Origin: JARRKC01 sp963723965
GTDB lineage: Bacteria; Acidobacteriota; UBA6911; RPQK01; JAPXNP01
Reading direction: 5' to 3'
NCBI GenBank assembly: GCA_963723965.1
Contig: CAVRSV010000012.1
Coordinates: 62,001 to 126,000 of the forward strand
Length of the DNA: 64,000 bases
Position 1 is the first letter of the stretch; each line of letters opens with the position of its first letter. Of this stretch, positions 52,201 through 60,354 are shown piece after piece. The notes under the pieces are model-generated. The model had not been told where the DNA came from. It did not search any database and worked only from the letters and a program-made list of their open reading frames with translations. The position numbers were made by a program, and so were the translations under genes.

Positions 52201-52326
52201 AATCGGCACGTCTGGAGCGCCCTCCCGGGGCAGCGTCACGTAGCTGTAGCTGCCCGCCACGACGATCAGCAGGATCAGCACCCAGACAACGACTCGATTG
52301 TTGATGGCGGCGTCGGAGAGAATCAC
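49219..52326 (-). CDS. RND-family efflux pump (HAE1/AcrB-like)
   Basis: This 1035-residue inner-membrane pump uses the proton gradient to export compounds through a tripartite channel. The N-terminal helix and first periplasmic loop are typical (SDAAINNRVVVWVLILLIVV, then LPREGAPDVPIPYVVVSTSY). The proton-relay helix 4 reads ALGMLVDNAIVIVENIYR, with Asp-Asn where AcrB has Asp-Asp. The second half repeats the layout (VVNNAIVLLYYARQLEERGM). It starts three bases after the adaptor stop in transcription order. No TolC-type outer-membrane gene is present, so it would share one encoded elsewhere. The substrate is not predictable. Confidence 0.94.
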   Translation of the reverse strand: MILSDAAINNRVVVWVLILLIVVAGSYSYVTLPREGAPDVPIPYVVVSTSYEGVSPEDVESSVTMKIEKDLAGVKGVKEITSISAEGMSTVVVEFFPDIRIEDALQYVRDKVDQVRGEIPQEAEEPTIREISVADFPVFLISISGGVSQVALKDIADELEDVIEEIPGVLNCDVMGGLEREIRLEVDHDRFAAYGLTLAELLALVPSENVNISAGNLETPGTKFNVRVPGEFTNPDDVEHLILAVINGKPIYLSDIGVVRDTFKDRSTYSRLDGQPSITLSVQKRLGADIVPIKFAIDRILETARQEVPEGIRFDLTLDQSDDIFSMVRDLENNILSGLILVVIVLVLFMGLRTSTIVAVAIPLSMLISFTVIQVIGLTLNMIVLFGLIMALGMLVDNAIVIVENIYRHIQLGYDRVEAARLGTAEVAWPVITSTATTLFAFGPLLFWPDIMGDFMKYLPITLIITLTSSLFVALIINPTVCSVLSGGKPRTSDRKPILLRAYGRILRLAIEYRFVTVTLALMVLVTLGMLYGKMDHGVVLFPNFDPIRASIDIRLAQGTSIEETNRIVRLVEDRLQEFRQYLDHYVTNVGAGGGNTLGPSASGPHVASITLVFHKYEVREKPSQEVIAAIRDRLSDIAGAEIDVKEEEQGPPTGAPVTVRIVGKDFSTLERLSDEAERAIENVPGLVNLQSDYEASRPELAFHVDRQRAMLLGVNTAVVGNYLKTAIFGNKVGTYRQFRDEYDITIRLPLSQRLDVDDLLKLQIPNALAQPVPLSSFGEFVYTGGLGTIRHLNQRRVITITADAEGRLSNEVLTDVQDILSRMELPPGYEIRYAGEKEEQDKAASFLTRAFIVAVLGITLILVAQFNSLAIPFIIMTTVILSLIGVLIGLLVFAMPFSIIMTGVGVISLAGVVVNNAIVLLYYARQLEERGMSLTEAAVEAGTVRLRPVLLSAGTTILGLVPMAAGISYDFHVMEWATRSESSQWWASMAIAVIFGLGFATLLTLFIVPSLYVMLMRAVRRGGALLHTAESSKA

Positions 52327-52328
52327 GG

Positions 52329-53405
52329 CTAACCTGCGTTTCGGATGGAGACCAGCTGACCGGGCCCGACCTGACGGTGTCCCTTGACGATGAGCCGATC
52401 TCCCCGGGCCAGACCTTCGACGACCTGGACTTCGGTTCCGCGGATCATCCCCAGTTCCACGTCCCGCCTTCGGGCCCGCCCGTCTTCGACAACGTAGACC
52501 ACCTTGCCGTCCTCGAGCGGGATCACGGAGGCCAGCGGAATCATCACCACATCGTGCAGGGTCCGGCGAAAGATGCGCGACCGAATGATCATCCCCGCAT
52601 GAAGGGTGCCGGCGGAGTTGTCGAGGGAGATCTCGATCGGCGTGGTTCGCGTCGACGCGTCGGCCAGTTCGCTGATGTAGGTCACCTTGCCCGTAAATGT
52701 CCGAGAGTCCAGCGAGTCCACTTCGATCGTGACGGACTGTCCCAGGCGGATGAAGCGGATGTCCTTCTCCGGGATCTGAATTTCGGCCTTGACCCGGGAC
52801 ACATCGACGATCTGCGCCACCGTATCCCCGGAAGACACATACTCACCCCGGTCACGGACGCGGGAATTGAGGACTCCCGTGAGCGGGGCCTTGATGACCA
52901 TCCGCTCCAGGCTCGTCCGGGCCACCTGGAGATTGGCCCGGCTCACGGCCATGCGAGCCTCCAGCTCGTCGACCTCGCTCTTGCGCATGACGCCCTTTTC
53001 GAGGAGTTCGGTGGACCGGCCGAGCATGCGTTCGTCGAATTCGGCCTGCGCTTTGGCTTGCTCGAACTGAGCTTTCTGAACGGTGTTGTCCAGACGAAAC
53101 AGGAGCTGGCCCTCCTGGACGGGCTCACCCTCTTCGACCAGCACCGCTTCGATCCGACCCCTCTCTTCCACCGGGACGTCGACGACCAGTCTCGGTTCGA
53201 TTACGCCGGGTAGAAGGAGCAGGTCGGGCATGGACTCCACCGGCCGGATCTCGAGCGTCTCGACGTTGACAGTGAGCTCCTCTTCCGGCGGTACGTCCTT
53301 GACGGGTGTCGGCATCCGAGCCACCAGCAGCGCCACTACACCTGCAGCGAGGATGATGGCCAGCGAGACCGCCAGCCTGAACCACGAGAATCGACGAGGC
53401 GCCAT
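52329..53405 (-). CDS. RND pump periplasmic adaptor (membrane fusion protein)
   Basis: This 358-residue protein bridges the pump and an outer-membrane channel. Residues 8-29 are the anchor (RLAVSLAIILAAGVVALLVA). The lipoyl/barrel-sandwich halves are VDVPVEERGRIEAVLVEEGE and VIKAPLTGVLNSRVRDRGE, flanking the helical hairpin (AQFEQAKAQAEFDERMLGRS). The beta-barrel and membrane-proximal domains follow. ATG 53405 is preferred; a TTG seven codons earlier also opens the frame. A perfect palindrome lies 44-62 bases upstream. Confidence 0.93.
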   Translation of the reverse strand: MAPRRFSWFRLAVSLAIILAAGVVALLVARMPTPVKDVPPEEELTVNVETLEIRPVESMPDLLLLPGVIEPRLVVDVPVEERGRIEAVLVEEGEPVQEGQLLFRLDNTVQKAQFEQAKAQAEFDERMLGRSTELLEKGVMRKSEVDELEARMAVSRANLQVARTSLERMVIKAPLTGVLNSRVRDRGEYVSSGDTVAQIVDVSRVKAEIQIPEKDIRFIRLGQSVTIEVDSLDSRTFTGKVTYISELADASTRTTPIEISLDNSAGTLHAGMIIRSRIFRRTLHDVVMIPLASVIPLEDGKVVYVVEDGRARRRDVELGMIRGTEVQVVEGLARGDRLIVKGHRQVGPGQLVSIRNAG

Positions 53406-53448
53406 CCCAGTATCCCTTTTCCCCAAAATGAAACGGATTCACTCCCCA

Positions 53449-53467
53449 CGAAGTTGCACGAACTTCG
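53449..53467. promoter_or_regulatory. Operator candidate upstream of the RND pump operon
   Basis: CGAAGTT-GCACG-AACTTCG is a perfect 19-bp dyad, and a further AAGTTTC lies eight bases on. Location 44 bases before the adaptor start fits a TetR- or MarR-type repressor site for a pump operon. No repressor gene is adjacent. Confidence 0.5.
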
Positions 53468-53742
53468 AAAAAGTTTCACCTTGCACGTTTCAGTCCAACT
53501 TCCCCGGATGGAATCGCCTGCCGTCCTCCACTCCGGCGCAGACCCGCCTCTCACCGTACTTCCAGCACTCGGCCTCCCGGGGACAACGATCCAGGCAAAG
53601 CGTCGAAGAAGAAAGCAGACTGGGTCAAATCACAGGAATTCCCGTCAATAGCCCGCCGGAAATCACCCCTCCCATTTCCCTGGGTTACATGTCCGGTCAA
53701 TCGGGCCTGATGACTGGGGACAGAACAGTATATCAAAACTCC
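53468..53742. other. Remainder of the gap between the RND and ankyrin genes
   Basis: I see no gene or repeat in this part. The full gap from 53406 to 53878 is 473 bp and holds only the operator candidate at its left and the promoter candidate at its right. Confidence 0.35.
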
Positions 53743-53770
53743 TTGCAATCTCAGGTACGGGTGCTAGTAT
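53743..53770 (+). promoter_or_regulatory. Possible sigma-70-type promoter of the ankyrin gene
   Basis: TTGCAA at 53743 and TAGTAT at 53765, 16 bases apart, lie about 110 bases before the ankyrin gene. Match quality is moderate (five and four of six). Confidence 0.4.
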
Positions 53771-53878
53771 TGCACCATTCCCACGGCACCTGGAGCTGAT
53801 CATGACTGAGGCTGACTGTTGGCACACCCAACTTTACATCTTCAGCAAACTCCTACCCCCCCAACCCGGAGGTGAACC

Positions 53879-54919
53879 ATGAGTCTTGTCCCGAAATCTG
53901 TCTGGTTTTCGCTGCTCGTCGTTCTCACCGGCGCGTGCGGTCCCAAGCCGGACGAGCAGTTGGCGGCAGCCCTCGAACAGGGGGATGTCGCGACCCTCAA
54001 TTCCATTCTCGAAGCAGGCGCTAACCCCAATCTGAAACTGGGAGATGGTGCGACGCCCCTCATGATCGTCTCCGGGAAAGGTCTGGCCGATGCGGTGGAT
54101 GTTCTGATCACTGCCGGGGCAGCTGTGAATGCCAAGGATCTGACCGGTCAGACCGCATTGCTACAGGCCGCCTCGAAGGCGCACACCGATATCGTAGTGC
54201 GCCTGCTGCGGGCGGGTGCAGATGTGGGGGCCCAGGATTTCGACGGCAAGACGCCTCTGATCCGGGCTGCCGCCAACGGACACCTCGACACCGTGCGAGC
54301 CCTGCTCGATGGAGGAGCCAAGATCCAACAGTCGGACAATGCCTCTCAGACAGCATTGGTCCACGCCGCCATCAACGGGCACGCCGAGGTCGTCGGGCTT
54401 CTTCTCGACGAGGGCGCCGACATCGATCACCGCAACTTCGAGGAATGCCCCCCACTCATCTTGGCGGCCGGCGCTGGGCAGGCCGAAGTGGTCCGGCTCC
54501 TGATCGAGAGAGGTGCCGGGATCAACGCGTACGGAAAGGACGGATGTACCGCCCTGGCCCGGGCCTGCGAAAAGGGTCACACTCAGGTCGTCCAGGTGCT
54601 TCTGGAGGGTAAAGCCTCGGTCAATGCGCGGGACAACATGGACCGGACGCCTCTGATGAGGGCGGCTGAGCAGGGGCACACGGATATCGCCCAGCTGCTC
54701 ATCGACAGCAAGGCACAGGTCAATGCCGCCGACAAGTCGCACCAGACGGCCCTGCTCTGGGCGGCCCTGCGCGGGCATACCGACACGGCCCGGCTGCTCC
54801 TCCAGAACAAGGCCGATCCGAACGCCGAGGATACCAACGGCTGGACGCCGCTGCGCTACGCTCAGAGTAAGGGGCACACGGAGACCGTTGCTCTGCTGAA
54901 AGAGGCGGGCGGTCAGTAA
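53879..54919 (+). CDS. Ankyrin-repeat lipoprotein
   Basis: This 346-residue protein has a lipoprotein signal peptide with lipobox LTGAC (Cys20), so it is anchored in the envelope. The mature protein is made wholly of ten ankyrin repeats of 33 residues, each near the consensus DG-TPL-AA--GH-EVV-LLL--GA-VN-KD. The last reads NGWTPLRYAQSKGHTETVAL. Ankyrin domains bind proteins; periplasmic forms in bacteria such as AnkB in Pseudomonas act with catalase, but no such partner is beside it. GGAGGTGA before the ATG is a strong ribosome site. Internal repeats at DNA level are diverged, so it is an old array. Confidence 0.93.
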   Translation: MSLVPKSVWFSLLVVLTGACGPKPDEQLAAALEQGDVATLNSILEAGANPNLKLGDGATPLMIVSGKGLADAVDVLITAGAAVNAKDLTGQTALLQAASKAHTDIVVRLLRAGADVGAQDFDGKTPLIRAAANGHLDTVRALLDGGAKIQQSDNASQTALVHAAINGHAEVVGLLLDEGADIDHRNFEECPPLILAAGAGQAEVVRLLIERGAGINAYGKDGCTALARACEKGHTQVVQVLLEGKASVNARDNMDRTPLMRAAEQGHTDIAQLLIDSKAQVNAADKSHQTALLWAALRGHTDTARLLLQNKADPNAEDTNGWTPLRYAQSKGHTETVALLKEAGGQ

Positions 54920-54975
54920 CCTCCCTCGCCGGAGATCGACAATCTGCTGCGGAATCCCGGAGAACGATCAAGTGG

Positions 54976-56769
54976 CTATTTCGCAGGTGGATCGAGGTGA
55001 GCCGCCTCGGAGTCTCCCATTTCGAGGCCGCCCGGGAAATACTCGTTCCACCGTCGCGTCACCTGTCGTGCGGTCTCGTCCGAGCAGTGGAGCTCCCCCG
55101 GGAAGTCCGGCTTGACGCGAGCGTCGATCACGATCGGTGCTCCGTAGACGACGTGGTTTCTCACGATACGGATGCGCGAAGCATGGATATCGGCGGCCGG
55201 CTCGAACCGGGTAAAGGTGGTCCACAAGAAGTTCACGCTGCTGGCCGCCGCCCTTTCCGGCTCGTCGGTCAGGACCAGAAGAGGCCATTCGGCGAAGGCG
55301 GGATGTGAGGCGACCCGTTTCGACAGTGCCGGCTCCTCGGTCCGAGGGACACCCCCAACCACCAGACAACCCCGGCAGAAGACCCGAACCTGGTTTACCC
55401 CGGGAGGCAGGGGCGGGTCGCTCTGGAATTCTCCCGGGAGACTCCGAACTGGTTCGCCCAGGCCCATCCATACCCCCTTGGATCCCTGATTGACAGCCGG
55501 GCCCGTGTAGTCGAGCGTGTCCATGGACAGATTGGCGAAGACATAGAGGTCGGTCTCCGGGTTGGTGCGCGCCAGGACGTGTTCGAGAGTCCCCCGGAAG
55601 TCCCGCAGATCGACCGATCGATCGACGACGAACAGGAATTTGGTCAGCGACAGCTGTCCCTCCCCGAGGATTCGAAAAGCCGACATCATTGCCTCCCGGT
55701 GGTAGCGGTCTTTGACGCGGGCGGCGGCCAGGGAATGGTAGCCCGTCTCGCCGTACGACCAGAGGGCCTCGACCGAGGGCATCACCAGTGGGAACAATGG
55801 ACTGAGCAGTTCCTGCAAGAGATCGCCGATGTAGAAGTCCTCCTGCCGGGGCTTCCCCACCACCGTCGCCGGGTAGATGGCATCGCGGCGGTGCAGCATG
55901 CGTTCGATCTGGAAAACCGGGTATTCGTGCTGCAGACTGTAGTAGCCATAGTGGTCGCCGAAGGGACCTTCGGGCCGGCGCACTTTCGGTGGCACCTGAC
56001 CGATAAGGGCAAATTCGGCCGTAGCAGGGATCGGGTGCGGCCCGAAGCCTTCCACCAGGGGCAGCCGTCGTTCCAGCAGAAAGGAAGCCAGCACCAACTC
56101 CGGGACATTTTCGGGCAGAGGAGCGATGGCCGACAGGATCAGAGCCGGGGGTCCCCCCAGGAAGACGGTGACCGGCAGCGGCCGGCCCGCGCGCTCCGCC
56201 TCCGCATAGTGAAACCCTCCGCCCTTTCCTATCTGCCAGTGCATGCCCGTGGTCTGTGACTCATGGACCTGGAGGCGGTAGATGCCGAGGTTGTGACCTC
56301 CCTGCGAGGGATGTTCCGTATACACCAGAGGCAGAGTGAGGAAGGGGCCGCCGTCCTCCGGCCAGCAAGTCAGCACGGGAAGAGACTCGAGGCGCGGTTC
56401 AGCTACGACCTCTGCAACCGGTCCATGGCGCCGACGGCGCGTGCCCAGCCGGAGCGGCAACGACCACAAATCCCGGAATCCCCACAGTTTCGAAGGGCTC
56501 GGCGGCAACAACCGATGGGCCGCCTCTGCCAGCCGCCGGACCTGGTCGAAAGGACGGCTGCCGAAGGCCATTTCAGCGCGGCGTGCGGTGCCAAAGAGAT
56601 TCGTGACCAGAGGAAAATCGGCACCTCGGACGCGTGAGAAGAGAAGTGCGGGCCCACCGGCGGCGATGACGCGACGATGGATCTCGGCCACTTCCAGGCG
56701 GGCGTCGACTTCGGCGTCGACGGTCACGATTTCTTGCTCGCGCCGGAGTTGCTCCAGGAAGGATCGCAA
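54976..56769 (-). CDS. UbiD-family decarboxylase
   Basis: This 597-residue enzyme needs prenylated FMN and decarboxylates (or carboxylates) unsaturated acids. Motifs: MHWQIGKGGGFHYAEAERAG near 176 with the prFMN/metal region, PLPENVPELVLASFLLERRL near 224 and RRPEGPFGDHYGYYS near 270 carrying the catalytic Glu, then a run YPVFQIERMLHRRDAIYPAT. The length exceeds typical UbiD (about 490) mainly through the C-terminal part. Candidate substrates are 4-hydroxybenzoate precursors or aromatic acids. No ubiX/prenyltransferase is adjacent. It diverges from the DPP III gene. Confidence 0.9.
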   Translation of the reverse strand: MRSFLEQLRREQEIVTVDAEVDARLEVAEIHRRVIAAGGPALLFSRVRGADFPLVTNLFGTARRAEMAFGSRPFDQVRRLAEAAHRLLPPSPSKLWGFRDLWSLPLRLGTRRRRHGPVAEVVAEPRLESLPVLTCWPEDGGPFLTLPLVYTEHPSQGGHNLGIYRLQVHESQTTGMHWQIGKGGGFHYAEAERAGRPLPVTVFLGGPPALILSAIAPLPENVPELVLASFLLERRLPLVEGFGPHPIPATAEFALIGQVPPKVRRPEGPFGDHYGYYSLQHEYPVFQIERMLHRRDAIYPATVVGKPRQEDFYIGDLLQELLSPLFPLVMPSVEALWSYGETGYHSLAAARVKDRYHREAMMSAFRILGEGQLSLTKFLFVVDRSVDLRDFRGTLEHVLARTNPETDLYVFANLSMDTLDYTGPAVNQGSKGVWMGLGEPVRSLPGEFQSDPPLPPGVNQVRVFCRGCLVVGGVPRTEEPALSKRVASHPAFAEWPLLVLTDEPERAAASSVNFLWTTFTRFEPAADIHASRIRIVRNHVVYGAPIVIDARVKPDFPGELHCSDETARQVTRRWNEYFPGGLEMGDSEAAHLDPPAK

Positions 56770-56944
56770 ATCCAGAAAAGCCAGGGGTCGCCTCCTTGAC
56801 TCAATTGCGGTCTCGATCCCCGCGAGCGAGGCGTGGCCGGCTTGACCCGGCTCTCGGAGCGCCCATACAATCGGCTCGCGGACGAGGGCCGATCCGCATC
56901 GAACACAGTTCCGCTCAATCCCTTGGAAAGGGGAATGTTCCGCG

Positions 56945-59015
56945 ATGTCACACTATCACGAGATTCTGATTCTTGTGGGGCTGGGCTGCCTGCTCGCAGG
57001 CTGCACATCCTCCACCCCCCCGGTCGCGTCCAAGTCCGAGACGGGGCAGTCCTTTCAATACCAGACCGAGCAGTTTGCGGACATCCGGATCCTGCGTTAC
57101 GAGGTCCCGGCCTTCGACGAGCTGAGTTTGCAGCAGAAGAAGCTCGTCTACTTCCTCTATCAGGCGGGCCTGTCCGGCCGCGACATCATCTGGGATCAGA
57201 ATTACCGCCACAATCTCCGAATCCGGACCACACTGGAGAACATCGTCCGGACGTTCGATGGCGACCGAACCTCTGATGAGTGGAACCGGTTCCTCGTTTA
57301 CGTGAAGCGAGTCTGGTTCTCGAACGGCATCCACCACCATTACTCAACCATCAAAATCGACCCGGGATTCTCCCCGGAGTATTTCGAGGAGCTCGTCCGG
57401 GCATCCGATGAAGCGGGTCTTCCCCTGCGGGCCGGCCAGTCCGTGGATGAGTTCCTGAGCGAACTGCACCCCATCCTTTTCGACCCATCGGTGGACGCCA
57501 AGCGTGTCAATCTCGAAGACGGCGTTGACAAGGTGCGCGACTCGGCCACGAACTTCTACAGCCCGGACCTCACCGAAAAAGAGGCGGATGAGTTCTACGC
57601 AAAACTCCTGAAGAGCGCGGGGCCTGAGCCAATCTCGTTCGGCCTCAACTCCCAGTTGGCCCGCGAAAACGGCCATGTCGTGGAGCGGGTGTGGAAGGTC
57701 GGAGGCATGTATTCGCCGGCCATCGAGCAAATCGTCAGCTGGCTCGAAAAAGCCCGCGACGTGGCGGAGGACCCACAAAGACAGGTCATTTCGGATCTCA
57801 TCGATTATTATCGGACCGGCGACCTTTCCGCCTTCGACGACTACAGCATTCGCTGGGTCGAGGAGACTGCATCCGACATCGATTTCATCAACGGCTTCAT
57901 CGAGGTCTACGGGGATCCGCTGGGCTACAAGGGAAGCTATGAATCGGTCGTCTACTTCACGGACAAACAGGCCACCCGGCGCATCGACACGCTGAGCCGC
58001 AACGCGCAGTGGTTCGAGGACCATTCCCCGATCCGGGCCGAGGACAAGAAGAAGGAGGTCCGTGGGATTTCCGCCCGGGTCATCACGGTCGCCGGAGAGG
58101 CCGGGGATTCGTCTCCCTCCACCCCCATTGGGATCAACCTGCCAAACGCCAACTGGATCCGCAAGGAGCACGGATCGAAGTCCGTCAACCTGGGCAACAT
58201 CGTCCACGCCTACGATGAATCTTCGAAAACCAGCGGGGTGCTCGAAGAATTCGCTTCGAGTCAGGAGGAAATCGATCGATCGCGCAAGTACGGATCACTG
58301 GCCGACAATCTGCACACCGATCTGCATGAAGTCATCGGCCATGCGTTCGGGTCAGATCCAACCCGGTATCGGCACTCCGAAGGAGACCCTGCGAAGCTAC
58401 GCCTCGACGCTCGAGGAGGCCCGGGCCGATCTCGTGGCGCTCTACTTTCTGATGGACCCGAAGCTGGTCGAACTGGGCGTCATGCCCTCGCTCGAGGTGG
58501 GAAAGGCCGCCTACGACGACTACATCCGGAACGGTCTCCTGGTCCAGCTCGCCCGGCTCAAGAAGGGCGAGAATCTGGAGGAAGCTCACATGAGAAACCG
58601 CCAGATGGTGGCCGCATGGGTCTACCGGACAGGTCAGCCGGACAATGTGATCGAACGGATCGTTCGGGACGGAAAGACCTACTTCGTGATCCGCGATTAC
58701 GATAAACTCCGCGTTCTGTTCGGCGATCTGCTACGCGAAGTCCAGCGAATCAAGTCCGAGGGGGACTACGAGGCCGGCCGGCGACTGGTCGAGGACTACG
58801 GGGTCAAGGTCGAACCGGCCCTGCACGAACAGGTGCTGGACCGATACTCCCGGCTGAAGATCGCTCCCTACGCCGGCTTCATCAATCCACTCCTGCGCCC
58901 GATCACCGACGCGGCCGGGGAGGTGACCGACGTGGTCGTCGAATATCCCGACGATTTCACCGAGCAGATGCTGTTTTACGGACAGCGCTATCACTTTCTG
59001 CCCGATACGCAGTAG
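56945..59015 (+). pseudogene. DPP III-type (M49) peptidase lipoprotein gene with a one-base frameshift
   Basis: Frame 1 encodes a lipoprotein signal (LVGLGCLLAGC) and a long helical M49 body up to the zinc motif HEVIGH near residue 461. Right after it the expected ASGQIQPGIGTP continuation is in another frame. Removing one T in GCGTTCGGG (58346-58347) restores one 689-codon gene running to TAG 59015, with the second zinc site in LEEARADLVALYFLMDP. Dipeptidyl peptidases III remove N-terminal dipeptides. Both halves keep full coding quality, so the change is recent or is a sequence error. If real, the enzyme loses its third zinc ligand and 220 residues. Confidence 0.9.
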
Positions 59016-59027
59016 GAGCGGGAACGT

Positions 59028-59714
59028 ATGTGCGGGAGATACACTTTGACCCAGGCCGGGGCCATGCCCGACCTCTTCGAGATCAGCGAACTCCGGATTA
59101 CGCCTCGTTTCAACATCGCGCCCTCCCAGGAGGTGCCGGTGGTCCGGCTGGATAGCGACGGCGGTCGCGAGGCGGTTCTGCTGCGCTGGGGATTGATCCC
59201 GTACTGGATGAAGGAGAAACCGAAGGGTTCGCCGATGATCAACGCCAGGGCGGAGGGTTTGGACGAAAAGCCCTCCTTTCGGGCCGCCTATCGCTACCGG
59301 CGCTGTCTGGTCCCGGCCGACGGATTCTTCGAATGGAAGAAACTGCCCGGAGAGAGGCGCAAGCAGCCCTACTACTTCCGGCTTCGCGAACATGCGCTGT
59401 TCGCGTTCGCCGGTCTCTGGGAACGCTTTCAGGATGGCGAGACGACGATCGAGTCCTTCACGATCGTGACTTGCGAGGCCAACGAGCTGGTCCGGACCGT
59501 GCACGATCGCATGCCGGTGATCCTTCCGCAAGCGTCCTACGAGCCGTGGCTCGCGGAAACCACCGGAACCGAGGCGCGGCGCGGCCTCCTTGCGCCATTC
59601 GAATCAGAATCCATGGACTGTTATCCCGTCAGCCCACTGGTCAACAGTCCGGCGGCCGATGACGAAAGGTGCATCGCGCCCTGGTCGGCCGACACCGCAG
59701 CGGACAATGCCTGA
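59028..59714 (+). CDS. SRAP (HMCES/YedK) abasic-site shielding protein
   Basis: This 228-residue protein forms a covalent thiazolidine link to abasic sites in single-stranded DNA through Cys2, which is present in MCGRYTL after Met removal. Other active-site residues are seen: Asn in MINARAEGLDEKPSF near 75, Glu in DGFFEWKK near 105, and His in VHDRMPVIL near 162. WGLIPYWMK is typical. Length matches YedK. It begins 12 bases after the peptidase gene, and rnhA follows. Confidence 0.95.
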   Translation: MCGRYTLTQAGAMPDLFEISELRITPRFNIAPSQEVPVVRLDSDGGREAVLLRWGLIPYWMKEKPKGSPMINARAEGLDEKPSFRAAYRYRRCLVPADGFFEWKKLPGERRKQPYYFRLREHALFAFAGLWERFQDGETTIESFTIVTCEANELVRTVHDRMPVILPQASYEPWLAETTGTEARRGLLAPFESESMDCYPVSPLVNSPAADDERCIAPWSADTAADNA

Positions 59715-59762
59715 CGAGCGCCCCGTTCCGAGGTGCAAATCGAAAACGGAGATTGATTTGGA

Positions 59763-60245
59763 ATGACGAAAGCCGGCCTCTGTGAAGTGACTCTCTATTC
59801 GGACGGAGCCTGCAGCGGGAATCCAGGACCGGGCGGATGGGCCTTTCTCCTGCGCCATGAAACCTCGGGAAAAGTCCTCGAGCGGTCCGGAGCCGAATCC
59901 TACACGACCAACAACCGTATGGAACTGAGGGCCGTCATCGAAGGGCTGAAAGCTCTCAAACGTCCCACCCGGGTACACATCGTCACCGACAGCGCCTACG
60001 TCAAGAACGGAATGGCCGAGTGGATGAGCGCCTGGAAGTCCCGGAACTGGAAGCGCAAGACCAGTGACGGGCTGAAGCCGGTCAAGAACGTCGAGCTCTG
60101 GCAGGAACTCGACCGTCTGCTCCAGCAGCACGAGGCCTCGTTTCAGCACATCCGGGGGCATCGGGGTCACCCTGAGAACGAGCGTTGCGATACGCTTGCC
60201 GTCGCGGCCTATAAGGAGCTTCAATCGGGTCTGCAGGAGGACTGA
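59763..60245 (+). CDS. rnhA: Ribonuclease HI
   Basis: This 160-residue enzyme cuts the RNA strand of RNA-DNA hybrids. The four acidic residues are in YSDGACSGNPGPGGWA, MELRAVIEGL, TDSAYVKNGM and ERCDTLAVAAYKE, and the catalytic-loop His is in IRGHRGHPENERCD. The basic handle region (WKSRNWKRKTSDG) is present. Normal length and no defect. ATG at 59763. Confidence 0.96.
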   Translation: MTKAGLCEVTLYSDGACSGNPGPGGWAFLLRHETSGKVLERSGAESYTTNNRMELRAVIEGLKALKRPTRVHIVTDSAYVKNGMAEWMSAWKSRNWKRKTSDGLKPVKNVELWQELDRLLQQHEASFQHIRGHRGHPENERCDTLAVAAYKELQSGLQED

Positions 60246-60266
60246 CCGGGCTGGCGGGGATCCGCA

Positions 60267-60322
60267 AGTTCCGAGTTCCTAGTTTCGAGTTCCGCGTTCC
60301 CGGTTCCGCGTTCCCGTTTTCC
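60267..60322. repeat. Degenerate heptamer array between rnhA and hemB
   Basis: Eight units in exact 7-bp register: AGTTCCG, AGTTCCT, AGTTTCG, AGTTCCG, CGTTCCC, GGTTCCG, CGTTCCC, GTTTTCC. The array fills most of the 109-bp gap and ends about 32 bases before the hemB start. Confidence 0.8.
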
Positions 60323-60354
60323 CCAGCCCATCGTTTTTGCTTATTATTGCTGGA

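Noticed and set aside
53819..53838. TTGGCACA resembling a -24 sigma-54 element before the ankyrin gene
   Set aside because: The -12 position lacks GC, and the spacing gives AACTTT where TTGC is needed.
56945..59015. Programmed ribosomal frameshift in the M49 gene
   Set aside because: No slippery heptamer or downstream pseudoknot is evident at GCGTTCGGG, and the shift interrupts the zinc site of a family that is normally one frame.
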